A stretch of 46,613 nucleotides of DNA. Origin: JAMXLO01 sp036494925 (lineage in GTDB: Bacteria; Pseudomonadota; Alphaproteobacteria; Acetobacterales; Acetobacteraceae). Positions 1 to 7,741 of this stretch are shown here, in pieces; within the stretch, counting starts at the first letter, position 1; the number at the start of each line of letters is the position of its first letter. Below the pieces are notes generated by a model. That model made no database searches, was not told the DNA's origin, and saw only the letters and a list, made by a program, of their open reading frames with translations. The stretch spans positions 1 through 46,613 of the forward strand of contig DASXNR010000507.1 in NCBI GenBank assembly GCA_036494925.1, in the 5' to 3' direction. The translations under genes and the position numbers were made by a program.

Positions 1-46
1 GCCCGATTGCCCTGACAGCTACGCACCGCCAGATCGACGCGCAGCC

Positions 47-76
47 GGATTATGGCTATATTGATAGCCGTAATCC
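47..76. promoter_or_regulatory. Long palindrome, probable antitoxin operator
   Basis: Two 13-base arms (47-59 and 64-76) are complementary except for one position, around a 4-base centre. The palindrome ends directly at the ATG (77) of the antitoxin remnant. Phd/VapB-type antitoxins usually bind such palindromes at their own promoter, so this is most simply the old autoregulatory operator. A hairpin role in RNA is also possible. Confidence 0.55.
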
Positions 77-184
77 ATGAGGCCTTTCATGGGGACCTAT
101 AGCGTCGCCGAGGCAAAGAACCGCCTGCCCGCCCTGATCGAGTTGCCGCCGCAATGTCGCGATTGGTGCGGATGGGCCAACTGA
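77..184 (+). pseudogene. Antitoxin remnant (Phd/YefM-like N-terminus)
   Basis: The reading frame from ATG 77 (or ATG 89) begins with MGTYSVAEAKNRLPALIE, the typical DNA-binding start of Phd/YefM-family antitoxins. After about 20 residues the frame leaves the family pattern and stops at 182-184, so the toxin-neutralising C-terminus is gone. The following sequence continues, in another frame, as a PIN-type toxin. A deletion has apparently fused the front of the antitoxin to the interior of the toxin gene. It is unlikely to neutralise anything; it might still bind the palindrome at 47-76, but this is speculation. Confidence 0.6.
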
Positions 185-440
185 CGGCCAGGGAAGCTGG
201 GGAACGATTGGCCGATTTCGACGCCTGGCGCGCGGGCAGACGGAGACTGCCGGTTTGGCCACGCATGACTGCCGGCTGGCCAACATTTTTGTGCGCCGGT
301 TTGATCTGAGGCTACGCGTGCCGGACGCGCTGCACGCTGCGATTTGCCGGCGGCTCGGAATGCGGCTCGTCACCCTCGATCGCCGTCTGGCCGCAGCGGC
401 GCGGACTCTGGAGATCGATGTGCTGGTTCCGGTGGAATAA
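145..440 (+). pseudogene. VapC/PIN-domain toxin remnant, frameshifted
   Basis: From about 145 one frame reads AMSRLVRMGQLTAREAGERL and continues to about 240. The homologous-looking continuation then appears in another frame (TETAGLATHDCRLANIF, then RVPDALHAAICRRLGMRLVT) and ends at the TAA at 438-440. The last part has the usual PIN-toxin end: an Asp-Ala-Leu-His-Ala segment and a Thr-Leu-Asp-Arg strand. The N-terminal part with the first catalytic aspartate is missing and there is a frameshift near 238-242. The gene is therefore broken twice. The family call rests on motif memory and gene order after an antitoxin remnant. Confidence 0.6.
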
Positions 441-457
441 TTCGGGAGAAGACCGAC

Positions 458-1087
458 ATGACTGACGAATTGGTGTTCTACACTAACCCCATGTCCCGCG
501 GCCGCATCGCGCGCTGGATGCTCGAGGAGGTCGGGCAACCGTACCGCACCGAGCTGCTCGACTACGCCACGACGATGAAGGCGCCCGAGTACCTGGCCAT
601 CAACCCGATGGGAAAGGTGCCTGCGCTGCGTCACGGCGATACCGTCATCACCGAATCGGCAGCAATCTGCGCCTATCTGGCCGACGCGTTTCCCGCCGCC
701 GGGCTGGCACCGCCGCCGGGTGACCGGTTGCGCGGGCCGTATTATCGCTGGCTGTTCTTTGCGGCCGGCCCGCTGGAGGCAGCGTGGACCAACCAGGCGA
801 TGGGCTTCATCGTACCACCGGACAAGCAGCGGATGTCAGGCTACGGCAGCTTCGCCGCGGTCATCGACGTACTAGAAGCCGCCGTGTCGCGCGGCCCATA
901 CCTGGCCGGTGATAGCTGCACCGCCGCCGACATCCTTGTCGGCGCTAACCTCGGCTTTGGCCTGCAGTTCGGAATGATCGAACAACGGCCCGCGTTCGTC
1001 GAATACGTCACACGCCTGAGCGCGCGTCCGGCCGCGGTACGCGCCAAGGGAATCGACGATGGCCTGACACCACAGCAACCGACGTAG
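458..1087 (+). CDS. Glutathione S-transferase family protein
   Basis: A 209-residue cytosolic protein with the two-domain GST layout. Residues 1-80 form the thioredoxin-like domain: LVFYTNPMSRGRIARWMLEE at the start, INPMGKVPAL with the cis-proline loop, and the Glu-Ser pair in ITESAAICAYL that binds the glutathione gamma-glutamyl group. Residues 90-205 form the helical domain, including YLAGDSCTAADILVG with the usual N-capping box. The family conjugates glutathione to electrophiles or reduces peroxides; the substrate cannot be read from the sequence. ATG 458 is preceded by GGGAGAAG at good spacing. It stands alone, downstream of the broken toxin-antitoxin remnant. Confidence 0.9.
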   Translation: MTDELVFYTNPMSRGRIARWMLEEVGQPYRTELLDYATTMKAPEYLAINPMGKVPALRHGDTVITESAAICAYLADAFPAAGLAPPPGDRLRGPYYRWLFFAAGPLEAAWTNQAMGFIVPPDKQRMSGYGSFAAVIDVLEAAVSRGPYLAGDSCTAADILVGANLGFGLQFGMIEQRPAFVEYVTRLSARPAAVRAKGIDDGLTPQQPT

Positions 1088-1187
1088 CGCTTCGTCCGCG
1101 CCTCACTATCTGGTTCGGAATAACCGATCGCCTGTGGAGGTTCTGCCAACCGGGGCTCCGGGACAACGGGCCGCGGAGACTGTCCAC

Positions 1188-1874
1188 ATGCGGATCACAA
1201 CGCGCCATCTGCGCTTGGCGTCAGGGCTTGTGCTGCTGAGCTATGTCTCGCTGCACATGATCAACCATGCGCTGGGGATCTGGTCGATCGCCCTGGCGGA
1301 GCGTGGCCTGATCTGGTCGATCGCCCTCTGGCAAAGCCCGACTGGAACGGTTCTGCTGTACGGCGCTGCCGGCGTGCATTTCGCGCTGGCCTGTCGAACC
1401 GTCTACACACGTCGGCACTGGGACCTGCCGATCATCGAGTGGGTGAGGCTTTGGGCGGGCTTCAGTTTGCCCCTGCTGCTGATCGGTCATGTCGTGACCA
1501 CCCGACTCGGGGCCACACTTTATCACGCGCAACCCAGTTACCATTTGGTCGTGACCACGCTGGCACGATCCGGCGCACAAGGTTGGCAACTCGCGCTGCT
1601 GGCACCGGGTTGGCTGCACGGCTGCCTCGGCCTGTGGCTCAGTCTGCAACGATTTGCCCCGATGCGTCGTGCCAAGCCGTTTCTGATCGGCATCGTCGTG
1701 CTCGTTCCGCTGCTGTCGGCGTTCGGCTTCCTGCGGATGGATCGTGCCGTGGCGATTACCGATATCGCCGCGCCGCCCCGTCCGGCACTCGAGCCGTGGC
1801 GCGAGGCCATCCTGGCGAGCTACGTCTCTCTGATCGCGGGTGCGTTCGTGGCAGGCCGCGCACGGAACCGATGA
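1188..1874 (+). CDS. Six-helix membrane protein, cyclase sensor-like, no catalytic domain
   Basis: A 228-residue integral membrane protein with about six hydrophobic helices and histidines inside or at the ends of several (SLHMINHALG, GVHFAL, LIGHVV, LHGCLGLW), as in the heme- or quinone-binding cytochrome b anchor of succinate dehydrogenase. The N-terminus MRITTRHLRLASGLVLL resembles, from memory, the membrane half of alphaproteobacterial class III adenylate/guanylate cyclases that continue into a [2Fe-2S] ferredoxin and a cyclase domain. Here the protein stops after the last helix (AFVAGRARNR) and yebC follows 10 bases later on the other strand. It is either a truncated cyclase or a free-standing membrane redox protein. 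Confidence 0.6.
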   Translation: MRITTRHLRLASGLVLLSYVSLHMINHALGIWSIALAERGLIWSIALWQSPTGTVLLYGAAGVHFALACRTVYTRRHWDLPIIEWVRLWAGFSLPLLLIGHVVTTRLGATLYHAQPSYHLVVTTLARSGAQGWQLALLAPGWLHGCLGLWLSLQRFAPMRRAKPFLIGIVVLVPLLSAFGFLRMDRAVAITDIAAPPRPALEPWREAILASYVSLIAGAFVAGRARNR

Positions 1875-1884
1875 CGGCCGGCGG

Positions 1885-2634
1885 TCACGCCGACAGTTTC
1901 TGCATCACAGCATCGGGGATGTCGAAGTTCGCATACACGTTCTGCACGTCGTCGCTGTCGTCCAGCACATCGAGGAGCTTCAGCACCGACGTTGCCCGGT
2001 CCTCGTCCAGCGTCACACTGGTGGTCGGGCGCCAGTCGAGCCGCGCACTTTCCGGCGCACCGAACCGCGCCTCCAGCGCGTCGCGCACCGCGAAGTAATC
2101 GTCCACCGCCGCGATGACCTCATGCGCCTCCGCATCGCTCGTCACGTCGTCCGCGCCCGCCTCGATCGCCGCCTCCAGCACGTCGTCGGCGCTGGCGGCG
2201 GAGGCGGGATAGCGGATCACCCCCAGCCGGTTGAACAGGAAGCTCACCGAGTTGGTCTCCCCCAGCGCCCCGCCATGCTTGGCGAACGCCGAGCGGATAT
2301 CCGATGCGGTGCGGTTGCGGTTGTCGGTCAGCGCCTCGACGATGATCGCGACACCGGCCGGTCCGTAACCCTCGTAGCGGACCTCCGAGTAGTCGTCGCC
2401 CGCCGCCGCACCGGTCGCCTTCTTGATCGCGCGATCCACCGTGTCCTTCGGCATGTTGGCCTGCCGCGCCGCCACCATCGCTGCCCGGAGCCGGGGGTTG
2501 GCGGCCGGATCAGGCAGGCCCTGCCGCGCGGACACCGTGATCTCGCGGATCAGCCTGGCGAACTGCCGCCCGCGGCGCGCGTCCTGCGCACCCTTCCGGT
2601 GCATAATGTTCTTGAACTGGGAATGTCCGGCCAT
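1885..2634 (-). CDS. yebC: YebC/PmpR family translation/transcription factor
   Basis: A 249-residue full-length member of the TACO1/YebC family. It starts with MAGHSQFKNIMHRKGAQDARR and contains the family segments ARQANMPKDTVDRAIKKA and YEGYGPAGVAIIVEALTDN. Family members act as DNA-binding regulators (PmpR) and, as shown for TACO1 and bacterial YebC, help ribosomes through difficult sequences such as polyproline. In many proteobacteria it sits next to ruvC; here it does not. The start is the ATG at 2634. It is convergent with the membrane protein gene ending at 1874. Confidence 0.95.
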   Translation of the reverse strand: MAGHSQFKNIMHRKGAQDARRGRQFARLIREITVSARQGLPDPAANPRLRAAMVAARQANMPKDTVDRAIKKATGAAAGDDYSEVRYEGYGPAGVAIIVEALTDNRNRTASDIRSAFAKHGGALGETNSVSFLFNRLGVIRYPASAASADDVLEAAIEAGADDVTSDAEAHEVIAAVDDYFAVRDALEARFGAPESARLDWRPTTSVTLDEDRATSVLKLLDVLDDSDDVQNVYANFDIPDAVMQKLSA

Positions 2635-2707
2635 TGCTCACGCGTCTATGTTGCAGGTTAATTCACACCCAGCTGAGCCTACACTCTCAGGGCAACAGGA
2701 GGCGAGC

Positions 2708-5092
2708 GTGACCGACGCACCGGGCTGGCCAGGAATCCCCCCGCGCTGGACCTCCAGCGCCAAAAGCGGTGTCGGCACCGCGTTGTCGTCGGTCAGTCGG
2801 GTATGGTTCACGCTCAGCCACGGCATCCTCGACGAGATCTACTATCCGCGCGTCGATCAGGCCTGCACGCGTGACTTCGGCCTGATCGTCACCGACGGCG
2901 CCGGCTTCTTCGCCGAGGAAAAGCGCGACTGCAGCTTCGAGCTGACCCGGCTGGAGGACGGCGTGCCGGCGTTCCAGCTCGTCAATACCCACATCGGCGG
3001 CCGGTTCCGCATCATCAAGGACATCCTGACGGACCAGCGCGCCGACGCGGTGGTCCAGCGCATCCGGCTCGAGGTGCTCAGCGGGCCGCCGCTTCGGCTG
3101 TTCGCTCTGCTCGCGCCGCACCTGGTCAACGGCGGGGCGCACAACAACGGCTGGATCGGCAGTTACAAGGGCCATCGCATGATGTTTGCCGAGGGCGACG
3201 GCACCCACCTCGCACTCGGCTGCTCGCTTCCCTTCCTGGCCTGCTCGGTCGGCTTCGTCGGCGCCTCGGACGGCTGGCAGATGCTGTACCGGAACGGCTG
3301 GCTGACCGAGGAATATGATCACGCAGCCGATGGCAATATCGCGCTGAGCGCCGAGATCGCATCGCCCGAGACCGAGTTCCGCCTCGCCGTGGGGTTCGGT
3401 CGCAGCGAACCCGAAGCCGGGTTCCGCGTGCGCGCCAGCCTCCAGACGCCGTTCGAGCGGCAGATCGACGAATATGCCACCGGCTGGCGTAGCTGGCAGG
3501 CCCAGCTTCGTTCGCTGGACCGCAAGGTGGACGGGCACAACGTGTATCGCGTCAGCACCACGGTGCTGCGCTGCCACGAAAGTCCGACCTTACCAGGCGG
3601 CCTGATCGCCAGCCTGTCGATCCCGTGGGGCGGCAGCAAGGGCGACGATGACCTGGGCGGCTATCACCTGGTATGGCCGCGTGACCTGGCGCAGACGGCT
3701 GGCGCCTTCCTTGCCTGCGGCGCGCATGACGAGGTGTTGCGCGTGGTTCGGTACCTGCGCGCGATCCAGGAGGACGATGGCAGCTGGCCGCAGAATTGCT
3801 GGCTGGACGGCTCGCCCTATTGGCACGGCATGCAACTCGACGAGTGCGCTTTTCCGATCCTGCTGCTCGACATGGCGTGGCGCGATGGTGCGGTGCAGCG
3901 CCCGGTACTGCCGGCATTCTGGCCGATGGTTGCCAGGGCCGCGGGGTTCGTCATCTGTCATGGTCCGCGGACGGGACAGGATCGCTGGGAGGAGAATTCC
4001 GGCTATACGCCGTTCACGTTGGCGGTGGAGGTGGCGGCACTGCTCGCCGCCGCCGATCTCGCCGAGGCCTGCGACGTCGACGGCGTTGCCGACTTCCTGC
4101 GCGACACGGCCGATGCATGGAACGAGCAGATCGAGGACTGGGTCTATGTCACCGGCACGCGGCTCGCGCGCGAGGTCGGCGTCGCCGGCTACTACGTGCG
4201 CATCGTGCCGGAGGTACCGGGCGAGGCACGCGCCGAGCTGCGCGGCATTGTCCAGGTGCGCAACCGCTTCGCCGGTGCATCGCATGTCACGGCCGACGAA
4301 CTGATCAGCACGGATGCGCTGGCGCTGGTTCGGTTCGGACTGCGGGCAGCGGACGATCCGCGCATCGTCGATACCGTGAAGGTGATCGACCACGTGCTGC
4401 GGGTCGAGTTGCCGTACGGGCCCGGCTGGCGCCGCTACAACGGCGACGGTTACGGTGAGCACGACGATGGGAGCCCGTATGATGGCACTGGCGTCGGCCG
4501 CGTCTGGCCGCTGCTGGCCGGCGAGCGCGCCCACTACGAGCTCGCCGCCGGCAGGCGGGACGCCGCGGAACGGCTGCTCGCAGCGTTGGAGTCGGGCGCC
4601 AGCCCCGGCAGGCTGCTGCCGGAGCAGGTGTGGGACGGCCCGCCGATCCCGGAGCTGGAACTCGAGCCAGGCAAGCCGAGCGGGTCGGCGATGCCGCTGG
4701 TGTGGGCACATGCCGAGCATATCAAGCTGCTGCGTTCGCTGGCGGATGGGGGGGTGTTCGACCGGCCGCCACAACCGGTCCGGCGCTACCTGCGGGAGAA
4801 GCACGTGGCGCGTTGCCGGCCGTGGCGGCCGGATTGGCGTCCACCGGGTGTGCCGCTCGGCCGCGTGCTGCGGCTCGATCTGCCGGAGCCGGCGCTGGTG
4901 CACTGGAGCACCGATGGCTGGCAAACCCGAAGCGACCTGCAGACGCGCGACACCGGGTTTGGAATCCACAGCGTAGATCTTGCAACGGTCGGGCTGGCGC
5001 CGGGCCAGGTCATCGTCTTCACCTGGATGAACCTGGCAACCAATGAATGGATCGGCCGGGATCACACAGTGATGGTGAACGGCGTCGATTGA
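2708..5092 (+). CDS. Glucoamylase-type glycoside hydrolase, GH15
   Basis: A 794-residue protein with the bacterial glucoamylase/glucodextranase architecture: an N-terminal beta-sandwich (about 1-270), an (alpha/alpha)6 barrel (about 290-690) and a C-terminal beta-rich segment. The likely general acid lies in RWEENSGYTPF (Glu428/429) and the likely general base is Glu670 in VWAHAEH. These enzymes release glucose from the non-reducing ends of alpha-glucans. There is no signal peptide, so a cytoplasmic role in glycogen or maltodextrin breakdown is likely. GTG 2708 is chosen because AGGAGG lies just upstream; the frame stays open further upstream (another start at 2649) but without a good ribosome site. 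Confidence 0.9.
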   Translation: MTDAPGWPGIPPRWTSSAKSGVGTALSSVSRVWFTLSHGILDEIYYPRVDQACTRDFGLIVTDGAGFFAEEKRDCSFELTRLEDGVPAFQLVNTHIGGRFRIIKDILTDQRADAVVQRIRLEVLSGPPLRLFALLAPHLVNGGAHNNGWIGSYKGHRMMFAEGDGTHLALGCSLPFLACSVGFVGASDGWQMLYRNGWLTEEYDHAADGNIALSAEIASPETEFRLAVGFGRSEPEAGFRVRASLQTPFERQIDEYATGWRSWQAQLRSLDRKVDGHNVYRVSTTVLRCHESPTLPGGLIASLSIPWGGSKGDDDLGGYHLVWPRDLAQTAGAFLACGAHDEVLRVVRYLRAIQEDDGSWPQNCWLDGSPYWHGMQLDECAFPILLLDMAWRDGAVQRPVLPAFWPMVARAAGFVICHGPRTGQDRWEENSGYTPFTLAVEVAALLAAADLAEACDVDGVADFLRDTADAWNEQIEDWVYVTGTRLAREVGVAGYYVRIVPEVPGEARAELRGIVQVRNRFAGASHVTADELISTDALALVRFGLRAADDPRIVDTVKVIDHVLRVELPYGPGWRRYNGDGYGEHDDGSPYDGTGVGRVWPLLAGERAHYELAAGRRDAAERLLAALESGASPGRLLPEQVWDGPPIPELELEPGKPSGSAMPLVWAHAEHIKLLRSLADGGVFDRPPQPVRRYLREKHVARCRPWRPDWRPPGVPLGRVLRLDLPEPALVHWSTDGWQTRSDLQTRDTGFGIHSVDLATVGLAPGQVIVFTWMNLATNEWIGRDHTVMVNGVD

Positions 5093-5122
5093 TCCTGGCT
5101 TATGGCGACGGTGGGAGGCAGC

Positions 5123-5938
5123 TCACCCAACCGGCATCGCCTGCGCCAGCCGTCCACCCACCCGCACCGGCTCGACCCGCCGTGCCAGCCCGGTTGCATC
5201 GTCGGTCTCGACGAACACCCCGCACACCGTCGTCTCGCCCTCTGCGGGCGCCAGCCGCTCGCCCGGCATCTTGCGCCAGAACCGCAGCGTCGCGGCGTCC
5301 TTCACCATGCCGATCACGCTGTCGTAGTCGCCCGACATCCCGGCGTCCGACTGGAACGCTGTCCCGCCCGGGAGCACCTGTGCATCCGCCGAGGGACAGT
5401 GCGTGTGTGTGCCGATCACCGCCGACACCTGGCCGTCGAGGAAATGCCCGAATGCCATCTTCTCGCTCGACGCCTCGGCGTGGAAATCCACCAGGATCGC
5501 CGCCACCGTGCCGCCTAGCCGGTAGCGACCCAGCAATTCGGATGCGGCGCGGAACGGGCAGTCGAGCGGGTCCATGTAAAGCCGCCCCATCGCCTGAGCG
5601 ACCAATGCGCGACGGCCGCCCGGCACCTCGACCACCACCGACCCGCCTCCTGGCGTGCCGGGGGGATAATTCAGCGGGCGAAGCAGCCGTGGGCTCTCGG
5701 CGATATAGGGAATGATCTCCTTGCGGTCCCAGGCGTGGTTGCCCAGTGTGATCACGTCCGCGCCGGCGGCGAACAGCGCGGTCGCCATGTCGGGGGCGAG
5801 GCCGAAGCCGTGCGACGCGTTCTCGGCGTTCACTACCGCGAGGTCGATACGCAGCGCGGCGCGCAGCTTGGGCAGCGATGCGGCCACCGCCTCGCGGCCG
5901 GAGCGTCCGACCACGTCGCCGATGAACAGGATGCGCAT
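5123..5938 (-). CDS. YmdB-family metallophosphoesterase
   Basis: A 271-residue member of the TIGR00282/YmdB family. All metal-binding signatures are visible: GDVVGRSGR at the start, NAENASHGFG, LGNHAWDRKE and GTHTHCPSADA. The family hydrolyses 2',3'-cyclic nucleotides and, in Bacillus, affects biofilm and RNA turnover; the alphaproteobacterial substrate is not known. The ATG at 5938 directly follows the stop of the upstream 5-FCL gene (stop 5939-5941), so the two are translationally close and co-transcribed downstream of zapA. Confidence 0.9.
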   Translation of the reverse strand: MRILFIGDVVGRSGREAVAASLPKLRAALRIDLAVVNAENASHGFGLAPDMATALFAAGADVITLGNHAWDRKEIIPYIAESPRLLRPLNYPPGTPGGGSVVVEVPGGRRALVAQAMGRLYMDPLDCPFRAASELLGRYRLGGTVAAILVDFHAEASSEKMAFGHFLDGQVSAVIGTHTHCPSADAQVLPGGTAFQSDAGMSGDYDSVIGMVKDAATLRFWRKMPGERLAPAEGETTVCGVFVETDDATGLARRVEPVRVGGRLAQAMPVG

Positions 5939-6514
5939 TCAGGTGTCCTTGCAGAAGATCACGCCGCGCTCGGTCGCCACGGCGTCCAGCCTCTCGTCGT
6001 AGGGGCCTGCTGGCACCTCGTCCAGTTCCTGCGCGGCATACGCCACGCCGAGCCGGTACCGCCCCGGCAACCCGGCGAGCGTCCGGTCATAATATCCGGC
6101 GCCATATCCAACCCGGTACCCCCGCCGGTCGAATGCCAGCAACGGGACCAGCAGGAAATCCGGCTGCCTTATCTCGCCATCCGGACGGAGGGTGCCGAAA
6201 CGCTCCGGCAGCATCGCGATGCCGGGATGCCAGATGCGAAAGATCAAAGAGTTACCGCGCTTGGGCGTCTCCGGCAGCACGATCGGGTGGCCCAGCTCAT
6301 GCAGCGCCAGCAGCAACGGCCGGATGTCGATCTCCTGTCCGATCGGCCAGAACCCCGACACGACCGTCCCGGCTGGAGGCGGTGTCTCGCGCAGCACGTG
6401 CTGCCCCAGCACCGCGCCGCATGCCGGATCCCATGCCTCCCGCGCCGCCAGCATCCGCCGGCGCACGGCGCGCTTGGCCTCGATCAGGTCGGCCGAGATG
6501 TGCGGAGCCGCCAT
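5939..6514 (-). CDS. 5-formyltetrahydrofolate cyclo-ligase
   Basis: A 191-residue enzyme that converts 5-formyl-THF to 5,10-methenyl-THF with ATP. Visible family features are the basic N-terminal helix (AKRAVRRRMLAAR), the mid-protein FWPIGQEIDIRPLL segment and the C-terminal signature GYRVGYGAGYYDRTLA, which binds the nucleotide phosphate. The frame is open up to 6562, but that start would lie inside the structured RNA region at 6537-6655, so the ATG at 6514 (MAAPHISADLIEAKR) is preferred. The order zapA - RNA - 5-FCL is the classic setting of 6S RNA in alphaproteobacteria. Confidence 0.93.
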   Translation of the reverse strand: MAAPHISADLIEAKRAVRRRMLAAREAWDPACGAVLGQHVLRETPPPAGTVVSGFWPIGQEIDIRPLLLALHELGHPIVLPETPKRGNSLIFRIWHPGIAMLPERFGTLRPDGEIRQPDFLLVPLLAFDRRGYRVGYGAGYYDRTLAGLPGRYRLGVAYAAQELDEVPAGPYDERLDAVATERGVIFCKDT

Positions 6515-6536
6515 GGCCGTTGGCGTCTCATCCTCC

Positions 6537-6655
6537 CAGAGCCTGCTTGTGCAGGTGGGCACCGGATACCGGGACCAGGATCCCGACAGAGCCAGTTCCC
6601 GTGGGAGTTGCTTACTGGCCCAGGGGATGTATTGCCTGTCGCACCGGGCAGCCCC
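6537..6655 (-). ncRNA. ssrS: Probable 6S RNA
   Basis: The gap between zapA and the 5-FCL gene, read on the minus strand, folds as one long irregular hairpin. Pairings seen by eye: GGTG (6645-6642) with CACC (6557-6554); GGCAATAC (6636-6629) with GTAT..TGCC (6569-6558) across a bulge; GCCAGT (6619-6614) with ACTGGC (6596-6591); CGGGA (6585-6581) with TCCCG (6574-6570). A small hairpin CCTGC-ACAA-GCAGG (6555-6542) closes the 3' side. The elongated shape, the GGGCCAGT element and the genomic position fit 6S RNA, which traps sigma70 RNA polymerase. Ends are approximate; no covariance search could be run. Confidence 0.65.
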
Positions 6656-6666
6656 GCCCTCACAAT

Positions 6667-6993
6667 CTAAGGATGCTCCAGGTCGAGGGCAATCTCTTCC
6701 GCTCGTCTCGCCAGCTTCCCGAGCCGGCGCCCCAGCTTCGGGTCGGCCGGCGCCGCGACCGGCTGACCTTCCTGAGCCGCCTTCAGCGCACGGTTCACCT
6801 CGTAGAGGTCGTCCGCCATCAGCAGCGACGCCATCACCAGCATGCGCGCCTCCCCACTCGGGCCCGCCGCCACCTTGATCGACTCGATCCGCCGCTCGAC
6901 CTCGTTGGCCATCGCCTCCAGATGCTCCTCCTCGCCGTCCTGGCAGCCGACGGTGTATGCGTAGCCATTGATGCGAATGGTAACCTGCGCCAT
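6667..6993 (-). CDS. zapA: Cell division protein ZapA
   Basis: A 108-residue ZapA, which crosslinks FtsZ filaments at the division site. The N-terminal half has the family pattern (VTIRINGYAYTVGCQDGEEE, then LEAMANEVERRI) and is followed by a hydrophobic segment, RMLVMASLLMADDLYEV, and a C-terminal coiled-coil region. Length is normal. It follows a small acidic coiled-coil gene (7016-7213) by 22 bases and precedes the probable 6S RNA, matching the conserved alphaproteobacterial order. Confidence 0.93.
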   Translation of the reverse strand: MAQVTIRINGYAYTVGCQDGEEEHLEAMANEVERRIESIKVAAGPSGEARMLVMASLLMADDLYEVNRALKAAQEGQPVAAPADPKLGRRLGKLARRAEEIALDLEHP

Positions 6994-7015
6994 CGAACGA
7001 TCCTTGCTGCCGAAT

Positions 7016-7213
7016 TCAACCGACCCTGTCGGCCAGAGCCGCGCGCAGACGATCGATCAGGTCGTCGAGTCGCACAGCGATCTGTTTGCTGTCGAATGAC
7101 GGAAGTTGATCCGCGGGCTGCGCTTCCCCGCCAATCGCGGCCTGTGCGATCCGCTCCAGCGCTGCTTCCAGCCGATCAGCCGCCGCATCCGGGTCTTCGG
7201 TGTCGCTGGCCAT
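7016..7213 (-). CDS. Small acidic coiled-coil protein upstream of zapA
   Basis: A 65-residue protein (MASDTEDPDAAADRLEAALE and a heptad-rich second half ending RLDDLIDRLRAALADRVG). It has no membrane segment or signal peptide. Small coiled-coil proteins (DUF4164-like) commonly precede zapA in alphaproteobacteria, so it may belong to the same division-related unit; the exact family was not confirmed. ATG 7213 is chosen over upstream starts (frame open to 7336) because the upstream part would overlap the divergent gene and looks non-coding. Confidence 0.65.
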   Translation of the reverse strand: MASDTEDPDAAADRLEAALERIAQAAIGGEAQPADQLPSFDSKQIAVRLDDLIDRLRAALADRVG

Positions 7214-7261
7214 TCCGCTGCCTCGCCACAGGTGTTGTGTGAACTGAAAGCGAGTGAGGCA

Positions 7262-7696
7262 TTGAACGTCAAGCAGTATCCGGCAGTCGTCATCCACGGA
7301 CTGCCGGATGCGCGCGCTGTGCTTGCCGTCGGCCATCCGGTGACACTGCTCTCGGCGAGCGGTGCGGCGCTATACGCCGGCTGCGGCTGGTGGCGTGCCC
7401 TGATCGCGCGGGCACGCGCCGAACATACGGATGTCCCCCTCGATGACATCCTTGACTGCGCCGACGCCCCGGGCCTGGCGCTGGGCGCGATCCGCATCGG
7501 CCAACGCCGCATCGTGCTTGATCCCGCCGCACCGGGCTGGTCCTCCGTCGTGGCAATCGCAACAGTGCTTGGCGGCGAGGTGTTAACCTCGCGTCCACCC
7601 TCGATCGATATGGCGGACCGAACAGCCGTTCGCCGGCTACACGATTGGTTGCAGGTGCGAACCACCCCGGGTGACAGCGGCGCCGCCCTGGAGTAG
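7262..7696 (+). CDS. Conserved-looking hypothetical protein before the aldolase
   Basis: A protein of about 144 residues, not recognised with certainty. It is globular, without signal peptide, with the segments YPAVVIHGLPDARAVLAVGH, TLLSASGAALYAGCGWWRAL and LDCADAPGLALGAIRIGQRR. The two cysteines lie near tryptophans and an aspartate. The start is uncertain: TTG 7262 has GAGG just upstream; GTG 7232 is an alternative. It lies 45 bases upstream of the aldolase on the same strand, so a common transcript is likely. Its function is unknown. Confidence 0.6.
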   Translation: MNVKQYPAVVIHGLPDARAVLAVGHPVTLLSASGAALYAGCGWWRALIARARAEHTDVPLDDILDCADAPGLALGAIRIGQRRIVLDPAAPGWSSVVAIATVLGGEVLTSRPPSIDMADRTAVRRLHDWLQVRTTPGDSGAALE

Positions 7697-7741
7697 TACG
7701 CACGGCAGCGCCCACCAGCCCTCAGCAAGAAGGACCGTCCC

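Noticed and set aside
3590..5065. 491-codon open frame on the minus strand
   Set aside because: It lies opposite the GH15 gene and shows only shadow-type sequence rich in Arg, Ala, His and Gln.
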